From Bacteroidota bacterium (GTDB taxonomy: Bacteria; Bacteroidota; Bacteroidia; Flavobacteriales; Flavobacteriaceae), in assembly GCA_023390775.1 (NCBI GenBank), contig JAEWCF010000043.1:1-28592 (forward strand): a stretch of DNA of 28,592 nucleotides, written 5' to 3'. The position numbers and the translations under genes were made by a program. The notes beneath the pieces were generated by a model. The model was not told the DNA's origin and did not search any database. It worked only from the letters and a program-made list of their open reading frames with translations. Positions within the stretch are counted from its first letter, which is position 1. Each line of letters begins with the position of its first letter. Positions 1 through 7,263 of this stretch are shown here, one piece after another.

Positions 1-93
1 ATTTACCAGGTCTATCGATACCTGTATTTCACCCGATTGTGCCTGGATGCAGGTTGCAAAAATCAAGGAAGCGCCGACTAGGAATTTTTTCAT
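1..93 (-). CDS. Exported protein, N-terminal fragment (possible M61-type peptidase)
   Basis: Only the first 31 codons lie in the window; the gene continues past the left edge. The ATG at 91-93 is followed by a classic signal peptide: two lysines, a hydrophobic core (FLVGASLIFATC) and an AQS-type cleavage region. The mature protein then begins EIQVSIDLVN. That opening resembles the N-terminus of flavobacterial M61 (glycyl aminopeptidase-like) peptidases as I remember them, but 10 residues are too few for a firm call. The reading frame stays open upstream of the ATG to about 267 but contains no start codon there. The 249 bases between this gene and the next (94-342) hold no other gene or terminator that I can support. 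Confidence 0.55.
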   Translation of the reverse strand, partial: MKKFLVGASLIFATCIQAQSGEIQVSIDLVN

Positions 94-342
94 ATCAAGT
101 TTTTTCGTTGGTTGAGATATTTGGTCAAAAGTTACAGCTTTTCTTTTACAATTGCCGTGAGGACCTTGCAGCGGAAGACCGACGATGATATCAGGAATGC
201 AATATTTCCCGTCGCCGCCGTGGATTTCGTTTAAATGTCGTTTAACTTGGAATAATGGCGAATGTCGTCATCGAATTGTGCAACATGGAAGATATTCCGC
301 AACCTGCAGGGAGTAATCCAACTGACGTTCAGGTTCAGCGCG

Positions 343-621
343 TCAATCAAACTTATTGCGCAGGTAGTACTTCCCATCGAGTTCCTCGTCAAAGTCGTCA
401 ATGGCCAGTGGCTTGGGCTTCGGCTTGCTCGCACACGCCTTTTGTTTCCAGAGTTCAAAACGGTCCTTGCTGAGCCTTTTGCGCATGATCTCGGTGACGT
501 CTTTTTCGGGAAGCCCGAATTCGGCTCGGATGACTTCAAACGGTTTGCGCTCTTCCAGCGCCATGGCAACAAGGCGCTCCAATTGGTCAGGTGTAAGTTC
601 GGGACGACTGCTTTTTTTCAT
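343..621 (-). CDS. TIGR03643/DUF2805 family small protein
   Basis: A 92-residue soluble basic protein. The core, about residues 9-60, has the pattern LTPDQLERLVAMALEERKPF followed by a second helix region (EFGLPEKDVTEIMRKRL) and an F-LWK-K motif. This is the layout I associate with the TIGR03643/DUF2805 family, whose function is unknown; the helix-turn-helix-like spacing hints at nucleic-acid or protein binding. The tail is a KPKPKP linker and an acidic DDFDEELDG stretch ending KYYLRNKFD. It lies 63 bases downstream of the fatty acid hydroxylase on the same strand and could share its transcript. No signal peptide or membrane segment is visible. Family assignment is by recalled pattern only. 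Confidence 0.75.
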   Translation of the reverse strand: MKKSSRPELTPDQLERLVAMALEERKPFEVIRAEFGLPEKDVTEIMRKRLSKDRFELWKQKACASKPKPKPLAIDDFDEELDGKYYLRNKFD

Positions 622-684
622 TGCCGAGTAAACCGATAAGAATGAATTGTTTACCCAATATTAAAAAAAAATCGATTCGGTTTT

Positions 685-1530
685 TCAGGCATCCGGAATT
701 TTTTTTCCGACGCTTTTGGCATCGGGCCGATGCTCAAACGGAATCTTCAATAGGCTCGACAATTGGTTGTTTTGTTCGGGAAGCATGTGGGTGTCGACGC
801 CGTAAACGATCTCGCCGGGCTCAAGATGGAGCAAGGTCCCGAAGATGCGGTCCCAAATGGAAAATATGTTGCCATAATTGCTGTCGGTAAACGGCAGCCT
901 GTAATGATGGTGGACGCGGTGCTGCCCCGGGGTAACGAATACATATCCCAAAATTCGGTCTAAAACTGGCGGGAAGAAGATGTTGGCATGGATAAATTGG
1001 GAAAAGACTACCGAAAGCGATTGGTAGAGGAACACCAGCCACATGGGCGCACCGGTAATCAGAACGGCCACTAACGTAAAAAAGAACCGGATGACGCTCT
1101 CCCCGGGATGGTGCCGGTTGGCCGATGTCGTGTCAATCCACGTATCGGTGTGGTGGATCAGGTGGAAACGCCACATCCATTTCACCCGATGTTGCACCAC
1201 ATGCGCCAGGTAGGCCCCCACAAGGTCCAGCAAGAGCAACCCCAAAATCAGCGAGCCCCAAGGACCCAAATGGAGCCAATGAATGATCCCGAATTCTTCA
1301 TCGGTACCCCATTCTGCCGCCATCAGCAGCAAAAATGCCAGCGCAAAATTGACCGCGATCGTGGTCAGGGTAAAAAAGATATTAATGGAGGCGTGATGCC
1401 ACCGCCGATAGTTGAAATGGCGTTCGGGCGCCAGGTTTTCAAGCATCCAGAATAAAGCGATTCCACCCGCGAGGATGAGACCGCGGTGAAGGGACGGGAT
1501 GGACGAGAAGTAATCGATTAGCCGGTCCAT
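685..1530 (-). CDS. Fatty acid hydroxylase / sterol desaturase family membrane protein
   Basis: A 281-aa integral membrane di-iron enzyme of the fatty acid hydroxylase superfamily (PF04116 type), which hydroxylates or desaturates lipid substrates using O2. The histidine clusters are visible in order: H110xxxH114, H123xxHH127, HH at 140-141 in SANRHHPGE, H181, and HRVHHH at 204-209. Several hydrophobic segments lie around residues 15-35, 50-72, 90-110 and 145-180. The ATG at 1528-1530 is preferred over an upstream in-frame TTG at 1536. It follows the DMT transporter by 89 bases and precedes the small TIGR03643 protein, all on the minus strand. The substrate (sterol, carotenoid or membrane lipid) cannot be told from sequence alone. 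Confidence 0.88.
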   Translation of the reverse strand: MDRLIDYFSSIPSLHRGLILAGGIALFWMLENLAPERHFNYRRWHHASINIFFTLTTIAVNFALAFLLLMAAEWGTDEEFGIIHWLHLGPWGSLILGLLLLDLVGAYLAHVVQHRVKWMWRFHLIHHTDTWIDTTSANRHHPGESVIRFFFTLVAVLITGAPMWLVFLYQSLSVVFSQFIHANIFFPPVLDRILGYVFVTPGQHRVHHHYRLPFTDSNYGNIFSIWDRIFGTLLHLEPGEIVYGVDTHMLPEQNNQLSSLLKIPFEHRPDAKSVGKKIPDA

Positions 1531-1619
1531 GTCCAAATGTAACGAGTTTTGCGCTCCGACAGGCCCAAACGGAGAAAATTTACCCTATTGCCATCAAATT
1601 CAACTACGGCGAAAGCGCC

Positions 1620-2549
1620 CTAATCCTTAAGCAGCCGGCCGAAACTGCCCTGAGGCACGTTCATCATGACAATGGCCCCGATGATCAGGACAATGCCCAA
1701 CCATTGCATGGCGACGACCTGTTCGCCCAAAAGCACAAAGGCCATCATGACCGATACGGGCAGCTCAAGCGCCGATACGATGCTCCCCAAACCAATGCCC
1801 GTGAGCGGAAACCCGGCATTCATCAAAAGCGGCGGGATCACGGTGCCGAAAAGTGCGATCAGGATTCCCCATTTGTAGAAGATGTCGTAATTGTATTCGT
1901 GGGTTTGCGTGACCGCGGCAAAGAGGAACACGACCACCGCGCCACCGAGCAACATGTAGAGGCTTCGCTGGGCCGCCGAGATGTGGACCGCCACGCGGTT
2001 GGAGGCAAACATGGTGGTGGTAAAGGAAGCGGCTGCCAGGATTCCCAGGGCAACGCCGCGCCAGTCGGGAAGCTCACGGCTTGAAAGCAGGTTGGTCGCC
2101 AGCGACGTGCCCAGAAGGACAATCGCCACGGCGATGAGTTTTAGGGAAGACGGGCGCTTTCGTTCAAGCATCCATTCCAACAGCACGCCCATCCAGACGG
2201 TCTGCATCAGGAGCACGATCCCGATGGACACCGGAATGTATTTCACCGCCAGGTAGTAGAAAATGCTGGTCAGGCCTGTCGAGGTTCCCGTCAGCATGAG
2301 GTACAGGATGTTGCGGGGCGTGGCGGCAACGACCTCATTGCCTTTTCGCATCCGGCTCATGGCGTTGATGATCAAAATCGCGATGATCCCGATGATGAAT
2401 TGTGCCGAAATGACCTCCGCCGGGCTGTACGGGTTGCCGGTGACGCCGGTATCCGAATATGCCAGTTTCACGAAAGTCGCCAGCATGCCGTAACTTGTAG
2501 CGCCCAAACCCACCAAAACAACTCCCTTCAATACATTCTTTCCGGCCAT
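1620..2549 (-). CDS. DMT-superfamily (EamA) transporter
   Basis: A 309-aa polytopic membrane protein with about ten hydrophobic helices arranged as two EamA repeats, the drug/metabolite transporter fold. The first half starts with VVLVGLGATSYGMLATFVKL and has YLAVKYIPVSIGIVLLMQT near its middle. The second half ends LGEQVVAMQWLGIVLIIGAIVMMN, the usual closing pattern of the family. The ATG at 2547-2549 is chosen over an in-frame TTG two codons upstream. The gene lies 48 bases after the response regulator at 2598 and could be read through from the kai operon, although a separate promoter is equally possible. The substrate is unknown; relatives move amino acids, nucleosides or metabolites. Confidence 0.88.
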   Translation of the reverse strand: MAGKNVLKGVVLVGLGATSYGMLATFVKLAYSDTGVTGNPYSPAEVISAQFIIGIIAILIINAMSRMRKGNEVVAATPRNILYLMLTGTSTGLTSIFYYLAVKYIPVSIGIVLLMQTVWMGVLLEWMLERKRPSSLKLIAVAIVLLGTSLATNLLSSRELPDWRGVALGILAAASFTTTMFASNRVAVHISAAQRSLYMLLGGAVVVFLFAAVTQTHEYNYDIFYKWGILIALFGTVIPPLLMNAGFPLTGIGLGSIVSALELPVSVMMAFVLLGEQVVAMQWLGIVLIIGAIVMMNVPQGSFGRLLKD

Positions 2550-2597
2550 GCCCAAAATTTTGTGCGAAGATAATCAACCGCCTTAAATTGATCCCTG

Positions 2598-3002
2598 TTA
2601 CCGCGATTTTTGCAGGATATCGGCAATTTTGACAGGAATCTCATCAAAGTCCCGCAGGTTCATCGGTTTGATCAGGAAACCCTTTGTGCCCAGCTTCATG
2701 CAGCGCACCTCGTATACGGGGTTCAGCGTCGAGGAATAGACAAACGACGGAATGCCCGAAAGTGCGGGATTTGCGCAGATCCGTTCAAGGGCCTCGATCC
2801 CGTTCATGATGGGCATGTTGATGTCCGTGAGGATGATATCGGGTTTTCTGTTTCGGGGATCGGCAAGAAAATCGAGCATTTCGCGGCCGTTCTTGACCCA
2901 TTGTACCGACTCGAATTCCGGATGCTTCGAGAACGAGTTTAGCATGAGTTCGCCATCGTCCTGATCGTCCTCCGCAATGAGTATGGTGTAGGGGGTTTTC
3001 AT
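2598..3002 (-). CDS. Single-domain response regulator (kai operon, last gene)
   Basis: A 134-aa CheY/Rcp1-like receiver with no output domain. The acidic pair is in EDD (residues 11-13), the phospho-acceptor is D60 in IILTDINMP, the conserved Ser/Thr is at 90 and the lysine is K112 in FLIKP. Its ATG overlaps the stop of the histidine kinase as ATGA at 2999-3002, so the pair is translationally coupled and the kinase is the obvious phosphodonor. It closes the kaiC-kaiB-kaiB-kinase-regulator operon. With no DNA-binding domain it must act by protein contact or by passing phosphate to another protein. Which target it reaches cannot be seen in this window. Confidence 0.93.
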   Translation of the reverse strand: MKTPYTILIAEDDQDDGELMLNSFSKHPEFESVQWVKNGREMLDFLADPRNRKPDIILTDINMPIMNGIEALERICANPALSGIPSFVYSSTLNPVYEVRCMKLGTKGFLIKPMNLRDFDEIPVKIADILQKSR

Positions 3003-4270
3003 GGCTTTGCGAACACTACGGGGAAGAACAGGTTAAAGGTGGATCCCTGGCCCACAACACTCTGGGCCTCGATGCGCCCGTGGTGGTTTTCCATGATTTT
3101 TTTGCAGATGGCAAGGCCGATGCCATTCCCCGAAAATTCGTCCCGCATGTGCAGCCTTTGAAAGATCGTGTATATCTTTCCTATCTGCGAGGCTTCCATC
3201 CCGATTCCATTGTCGGAGATGGCAATGTGGTGGAATTGGCGCTGCGGTTCAAGCGGGTCTATGCCGTCGGCGACGGATGTCGTGATCTTGACTTTTGGCG
3301 GCACTCCCTTCCGGCTGTACTTGATCGCATTCGAGAGAAGATTGGAGAAGAGCTGGCGCATCTGGATCTTGCTCCCTTCGATTTCGGGGAGCTCCGTGAG
3401 GGAAATGGTTGCGTTGTTTTCCCGGATCATCAATTCAAGGTCGTCGAGGACTTCCCGCATCACGCGGTTGAGGCTGATGGGCGACATTTCGGCGCGGGTT
3501 GCGCTGAAGGCATATTTTACAAGGTCGTCGACCAGCGAATTGAGGCGCACCGCCGATTGGTTGATCACGTTCATGCTTTTGAGCTCACTGCCGGTGAAGA
3601 GTTCGGATTTTGCCTCCGCCAGGTGCGAGGTATAGGTGAGTATTTTGCGAAGCGGTTCCTTTATATCATGCGAGATCACATGGATGAACTGCTCGAGATT
3701 TTCGTTTGAGCTGTTGAGTTCCTGCACCTTAAGTTCCAATTTTCGCTGGTAGTGCAAAAGCGCGTCCTCATGCCGCCTTTTTTCGGTGAGGTCCGTAATG
3801 ACCACGCCTATCGCCTCGACATTCGGGTACAGGTCGGAGAAGGAGGCCAGAACGTGGACTTCCCCGCCCGTGTCGGTCTTCAGAATGATCTCGGACTTGC
3901 TGGGACCCGAAATCAAACCGCTGCGCAACCGGTTGAAATCGCTTAGCGCCCCCGTGTATTCGGCGAAATAAGTACCTGTGATTTTGTTTGCCGGACGCCC
4001 GACAAGTTTGGCGAAGTGTTCGTTGCAATAAAGAATGAGGCCTTCGTCCGAAAGGCTTAGGGCGCCCTCGCCGAATTTTTCGATCAGGACCCGGTAGGTA
4101 TAATCGGCGCTGACCATCGAATAGACCTGCGGCGCTCCGTCCCGGGTGACCACAAGCGCATCCACCGACCCGTTGCGGATCGCCTCGACAATCCCCGAGG
4201 ATTCATCAAGCCTGTGCCTGAGTTCGGCGATTTCGGCCTCGAGCGCGGCAATTTTATCCTTTTCCTGCAT
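2999..4270 (-). CDS. PAS-domain histidine kinase (kai operon)
   Basis: A 423-aa soluble sensor kinase with no membrane segment. The order is a short N-terminal coiled coil (about 5-25), a PAS domain (about 59-160, with FGEGALSLSDEGLILYCNEH), a second coiled-coil linker (about 165-195), HisKA with the phospho-histidine H201 in SHDIKEPLRK, and HATPase_c with the N box around N314, G1 DNGIGM at 353-358 and G2 GNGIGLAI at 381-388. All catalytic motifs are intact. The start overlaps the end of the second kaiB gene by 17 bases in another frame, and its stop overlaps the response regulator. Unlike cyanobacterial SasA it carries no KaiB-like N-terminal domain; that fold is encoded next door as a separate protein. 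The PAS ligand is unknown. Confidence 0.93.
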   Translation of the reverse strand: MQEKDKIAALEAEIAELRHRLDESSGIVEAIRNGSVDALVVTRDGAPQVYSMVSADYTYRVLIEKFGEGALSLSDEGLILYCNEHFAKLVGRPANKITGTYFAEYTGALSDFNRLRSGLISGPSKSEIILKTDTGGEVHVLASFSDLYPNVEAIGVVITDLTEKRRHEDALLHYQRKLELKVQELNSSNENLEQFIHVISHDIKEPLRKILTYTSHLAEAKSELFTGSELKSMNVINQSAVRLNSLVDDLVKYAFSATRAEMSPISLNRVMREVLDDLELMIRENNATISLTELPEIEGSKIQMRQLFSNLLSNAIKYSRKGVPPKVKITTSVADGIDPLEPQRQFHHIAISDNGIGMEASQIGKIYTIFQRLHMRDEFSGNGIGLAICKKIMENHHGRIEAQSVVGQGSTFNLFFPVVFAKP

Positions 4271-4571
4271 CAGTCACATGAATATCAAGCATCTTCAGTA
4301 CTTTCTCGGTTTGGGACAAATCCCCGAGCACCAGGCGGCGCGGTAGGGGGAGCGTCCTCACCAGTGTAGGGATGGCGATGATTTCGTGCTCAACTGCTCT
4401 GTGTTTTTCCTTGTTTACATCCACAATTTCAAGCGCATAGCGCCCATCGAGATGGTTGTCGCAAATGCGCCGGAGGTTCTCCACCGCACGCGCCGACTGT
4501 GGCGTCATGCCCGCGATGAAAAGCATCAGGTTGATTTGGGACTGCCCTGCCGGGTTTTTTTCTTTCTGCAC
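4254..4571 (-). CDS. kaiB: KaiB-like protein, diverged copy
   Basis: A 105-aa thioredoxin-like KaiB-family protein. Recognisable landmarks are LFIAGMTPQSARAVENL at the first strand and helix, DG-YALEIVDV, IPTLVRTLPLP and LVLGDLSQTEKVLKML. It differs from canonical KaiB where cyanobacterial and neighbouring copies have KNPQLAE-DKILA: here the segment is NKEKHRAVEHEIIA. The conserved GL near the C-terminus is replaced by ML. The start is GTG at 4571, one base after the upstream kaiB stop; no ATG fits. Its 3' end overlaps the kinase start. The divergence and kinase overlap suggest it may serve the kinase rather than (or as well as) KaiC, as the KaiB-like domain of SasA does. That role is inference. 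Confidence 0.88.
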   Translation of the reverse strand: MQKEKNPAGQSQINLMLFIAGMTPQSARAVENLRRICDNHLDGRYALEIVDVNKEKHRAVEHEIIAIPTLVRTLPLPRRLVLGDLSQTEKVLKMLDIHVTDAGKG

Positions 4572-4572
4572 C

Positions 4573-4866
4573 TTACGTGTTTAATGGTTTTATATTGAGC
4601 CCCACGAGCACTCTTTCCTTGTTGGACAGGTCTCCGATTATTTTCCTGATGGGTTCCGGTACGCGCCGCACGAGCGTCGGGACAGCCAGGATCTGGTCGC
4701 CTTCGGCAAGTTGCGGTTTTTCAAGCAGGTCGATGATCTCGATGGAGTAAATGCCCTCCAGGAATTCATCGGCATAGCTTTTCAGATTCTGCAACGCGCG
4801 GATGGACGTCGGGGTCTGTCCGGCGATGTAGAGCAAGAGTTGCCATTCTGCCTTCTTACTTTTCAT
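4573..4866 (-). CDS. kaiB: KaiB-like protein, canonical copy
   Basis: A protein of about 97 residues closely matching canonical KaiB: LYIAGQTPTSIRALQNLK, then EGIYSIEIIDLLEKPQLAE, DQILAVPTLVRRVPEPIRK and IIGDLSNKERVLVGL. KaiB is a fold-switching protein that binds the KaiC CI ring. Nearly every landmark of the cyanobacterial protein is kept, but the position after GL is Asn rather than the Asp of GLDLLY. I chose the ATG at 4864-4866; an in-frame ATG at 4875 would add three residues. Either way the start lies inside the end of kaiC (11- or 20-base overlap), so the two are coupled. The acidic tail of cyanobacterial KaiB is absent. Confidence 0.92.
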   Translation of the reverse strand: MKSKKAEWQLLLYIAGQTPTSIRALQNLKSYADEFLEGIYSIEIIDLLEKPQLAEGDQILAVPTLVRRVPEPIRKIIGDLSNKERVLVGLNIKPLNT

Positions 4867-6547
4867 GGCCCGCATTTTTAATGATATCTTTTCGCATCTC
4901 CTCAGTTGCCTTGAGGATGCTCAACTCTTCGGCAGCCGACTCGAATTCGTTCTTCAGCGCTTCGATGTTGGCCTCGAGCACGCGCTTCTTGCGTTCGATT
5001 TCCCGGTCCTTACGGTCGAGTTCGCTCTTAAGCTTGTGCGCGGTCACCTTGTTGTTGAGGTTGTAGGTGCGCCGGGCCATACCGGTAAGGATTCCGTTGG
5101 GGCCGACCTCCACGTCAAGCAGTTCGATTCCCTTGTCGGTGATCACAAACTCGCGGACCTGGTTTGAATGGCCCATGCCGCGTGCCTTGATGATATAGAG
5201 GCCGCGGTTCCGTTCACCAATTCCCTCCATGTCGCGGACCGTGATCCAGGTATCCACGAGTGAGGAAATGCTTTCCTCTGCAAGGTCGGGACGGATGTGC
5301 TCTACCTGTTTGTCCAGCGAGGTGAACAGGGTCGTGATGTTGTTTATTTTCAGCATGTCGATCAGCCTTACGAGCATCGAACGGACATCGTGCGCCGAGC
5401 CGACGTTGATCAGGTTGCTGATCGGGTCGATGACCACGGCCTTCGGGGCAAAATCATCGATCAGTTTCCGCAGGCTGAGCAGGTGGTACTCAAGACCGTT
5501 GAGCGAAGGGCGGGTGGACTGGATGATGAGCAAACCTTTCTTGATGTGCTTTTCCAGGTCGATGCCGACCGAGCGCATGTTGCGCATGAGTTGTTGCGGC
5601 GATTCCTCAAAGGCAAAATAGATGACGCGTTCGCCGCGCTTGCACTGTTCATCGGCAAAATACGAAGCAAGTGTGGTCTTGGCCGTGCCCGCGGTGCCCG
5701 AGATCAGGATATTGCTTCCGCGGAAAAAGCCATTACGTGTAAACATGTCGTCGAGGCCGGGAACGCCGGTTGAAATGACGTCCGACGATACCGCATTGTC
5801 GAGTTTGAGTGAAGTGATCGGGAGCACCGAAATGCCGTTCTCGTCGATCAGGAACGGATATTCGTTGGTGCCGTGTGTGGACCCGCGGTATTTGACGATG
5901 CGCAGGCGGCGCGTTGAAATCTGGTCGATCACGCGGTGGTCAAGCAGGATCACGCAATCCGAAACATATTCCTCCATCCCGTTGCGCGTCAGGGTGCCAT
6001 CGCCGCGTTCGGCCGTGATCACCGCCGTTACGCCCTTTTCCTTGAGCCACGCGAACAATCGCCGCAATTCCGACCGCAGGAGGCTTTCGTCCCGCAGATG
6101 CGCAAAAAGCGTTTCGAGCGTATCCAGCACAACCCGTTTGGCACCTACTTTTTCAATGGCGTGCCCGAGCCTGATGAACAACCCTTCAAGGTCGTACGGG
6201 CCGGCTTCCTCCATTTCCGAACGCTCGATCTTCACATGGTCGATGAACAGCTTTTTTCTCTTGACCAGGTCGTCAAGATCCAGCCCGAGGGATTTTACGT
6301 TTAGGACCAGGTCGCCAACCGATTCCTCGAAAGTCATGAATACGCCCGGTTCGCCATAATCGGTAATCCCGCGGGCAATGAATTGCATGGACATCAGGGT
6401 CTTTCCGCAACCCGCTGATCCGCAGATCAGGGTGGGCCTGCCACTGGGAAACCCGCCTTCGGTTATTTCATCAAGTCCCTGTACCCCGGTCGGGGTTTTT
6501 GGAAAAACAAAGGCGGCATCGGCCTTCTTATTATTCTTCTTCTGCAC
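4856..6547 (-). CDS. kaiC: KaiC-like double-domain ATPase/kinase with C-terminal coiled coil
   Basis: A 563-aa protein (counting from GTG at 6545-6547) with two RecA-type KaiC domains. CI has Walker A GSAGCGKT (43-50) and the catalytic Glu pair in TFEES (74-75). CII has the variant Walker A GTAGTAKT (284-291), in which Ala replaces the Gly before Lys, and FAFEES (314-315). The segment EESISSLVDTW puts two serines (428-429) where cyanobacterial KaiC has Ser431-Thr432. After CII a charged helix rich in K, E and R (about 499-560) forms a predicted coiled coil instead of a KaiA-binding tail. The GTG start is preferred because an upstream ATG at 6595 adds a hydrophobic AT-rich leader unlike the family; the GTG CAG AA context matches that of the second kaiB. 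First gene of the operon. Confidence 0.93.
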   Translation of the reverse strand: MQKKNNKKADAAFVFPKTPTGVQGLDEITEGGFPSGRPTLICGSAGCGKTLMSMQFIARGITDYGEPGVFMTFEESVGDLVLNVKSLGLDLDDLVKRKKLFIDHVKIERSEMEEAGPYDLEGLFIRLGHAIEKVGAKRVVLDTLETLFAHLRDESLLRSELRRLFAWLKEKGVTAVITAERGDGTLTRNGMEEYVSDCVILLDHRVIDQISTRRLRIVKYRGSTHGTNEYPFLIDENGISVLPITSLKLDNAVSSDVISTGVPGLDDMFTRNGFFRGSNILISGTAGTAKTTLASYFADEQCKRGERVIYFAFEESPQQLMRNMRSVGIDLEKHIKKGLLIIQSTRPSLNGLEYHLLSLRKLIDDFAPKAVVIDPISNLINVGSAHDVRSMLVRLIDMLKINNITTLFTSLDKQVEHIRPDLAEESISSLVDTWITVRDMEGIGERNRGLYIIKARGMGHSNQVREFVITDKGIELLDVEVGPNGILTGMARRTYNLNNKVTAHKLKSELDRKDREIERKKRVLEANIEALKNEFESAAEELSILKATEEMRKDIIKNAGHEK

Positions 6548-6617
6548 AAAAAAAATATTAATTAAAATGCTAAACCCCTGATAGTTAACATTCAAAAGTT
6601 TCGAAGGGGCAAGTTCA

Positions 6618-6625
6618 CAAAGATA
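6618..6625 (-). promoter_or_regulatory. Bacteroidota -7 promoter element for the kai operon
   Basis: TATCTTTG on the minus strand is a perfect match to the Bacteroidota TAnnTTTG -7 element. It lies about 70 bases before the GTG of kaiC and about 23 bases before the alternative ATG at 6595. A clear TTTG -33 box is not seen; that region overlaps a GTTACATA half-site at 6646-6653. Confidence 0.5.
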
Positions 6626-6645
6626 GTTTTATAACCTGCCGACGC

Positions 6646-6717
6646 GTTACATAATTTTTTCGTGAATTTACACTATTCCCATCTTTGTAGTATAAATCTT
6701 ATACGAAAATATGTAAC
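6646..6717. repeat. 8-bp inverted half-sites GTTACATA / TATGTAAC
   Basis: GTTACATA at 6646-6653 and its exact reverse complement TATGTAAC at 6710-6717 bracket the middle of the kai divergent region, 56 bases apart. The first overlaps the expected -33 region of the kai promoter. They could be paired binding half-sites; chance is not excluded. Confidence 0.3.
6690..6704. promoter_or_regulatory. Candidate operator, perfect 6-bp inverted repeat
   Basis: GTATAA-atc-TTATAC is a perfect palindrome with a 3-base spacer. It begins three bases after the plus-strand CATCTTTG element (6680-6687), so it would sit at the predicted transcription start of the divergent response regulator. Too short to be significant alone in AT-rich DNA. 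Confidence 0.3.
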
Positions 6718-6868
6718 ATTTCATTTTCCGATTTTGAACAATTCAGCACGTTTTGGTTAAATTATCCGCTTCGGTGTAAGCATTAGCTAAAATGTTGTAA
6801 TAGTCCGGCGGGATCCTCAATGTATCTTTATTCTGGGTTTTTGTGCATCGCACCGAACATTTTTGACC

Positions 6869-7258
6869 ATGACCGCATTTTCACACGTATTGCTTATCGA
6901 TGACGATGCCGATGACCGCGAAATCTTCGCCTCGGCCATATCGCGCATTTCAGGTGTCGGAAAGTTTACCGAATTTTCCTGCCCGGTCGAGGCGCTTCAA
7001 GCATTGACCGCGAAGAAACTGGTTCCCGACATCATATTTCTCGACTTGAACATGCCCAAGATGAACGGTCATGAATTTTTGGCCAGGATCAAATCCGACG
7101 AAAATCTGCGCGAGATTCCCGTGATCATTTTTTCAACCTCCGGTAATTTTCGTAATGTCAAGGCATCAATGGATTTGGGCGCAACCGATTACATTACCAA
7201 ACCGTATCGCTTCGACGAACTGGTCATCATCCTAAACCGGCTTTTTGCCACAAACTAA
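6869..7258 (+). CDS. Single-domain response regulator, divergent from kai operon
   Basis: A 129-aa receiver domain with no output domain. Landmarks are DDDADD (11-16), phospho-acceptor D59 in IIFLDLNMP, S89/T90 in IFSTSG and K111 in YITKPY, all intact. It is of the Rcp1-like type common in Bacteroidota. The ATG at 6869 is chosen; a TTG six bases upstream is less likely. No kinase is next to it except the one in the divergent kai operon, which makes cross-phosphorylation by that kinase a reasonable guess. It is followed after five bases by a small unknown gene, probably on the same transcript. Confidence 0.92.
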   Translation: MTAFSHVLLIDDDADDREIFASAISRISGVGKFTEFSCPVEALQALTAKKLVPDIIFLDLNMPKMNGHEFLARIKSDENLREIPVIIFSTSGNFRNVKASMDLGATDYITKPYRFDELVIILNRLFATN

Positions 7259-7263
7259 GAATA

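Larger units (their letters stand above)
6548..6868. promoter_or_regulatory. Divergent regulatory region of the kai operon and second response regulator
   Basis: A 321-bp AT-rich stretch without a gene between two divergent units. It holds a minus-strand TATCTTTG (6618-6625), a plus-strand CATCTTTG (6680-6687), a weaker plus-strand TATCTTTA (6823-6830), and inverted repeats at 6646-6717 and 6690-6704. No terminator, tRNA or riboswitch was recognised. The composition contrasts sharply with the GC-rich coding regions on both sides. Confidence 0.6.

Noticed and set aside
94..267. Open minus-strand frame that continues upstream of the ATG at 93 for about 58 codons, reading like a protein (NEIHGGDGKYCIPDIIVG).
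   Set aside because: No start codon lies in it, codon third positions are not clearly biased, and the ATG at 93 begins a textbook signal peptide. Taken as non-coding leader.
231..572. Minus-strand frame of 113 codons overlapping the TIGR03643-family gene.
   Set aside because: The 92-aa frame in the same place has a recognisable family pattern; the 113-codon frame is low-complexity S/R-rich shadow sequence.
2598..3002. Possibility that the kai-operon receiver is a truncated DNA-binding regulator.
   Set aside because: The receiver is complete to its last helix, ends at a natural stop, and the sequence after it leads straight into the transporter gene with no HTH remnant.
3080..3709. Plus-strand 209-codon frame opposite the histidine kinase.
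   Set aside because: It is an antisense shadow of a gene with intact catalytic motifs and shows no domain of its own.
6548..6595. Upstream ATG at 6595 as the kaiC start.
   Set aside because: It adds 16 residues of hydrophobic AT-rich sequence not typical of KaiC. The GTG at 6547 follows a T-rich leader and shares its GTG CAG AA context with the second kaiB.
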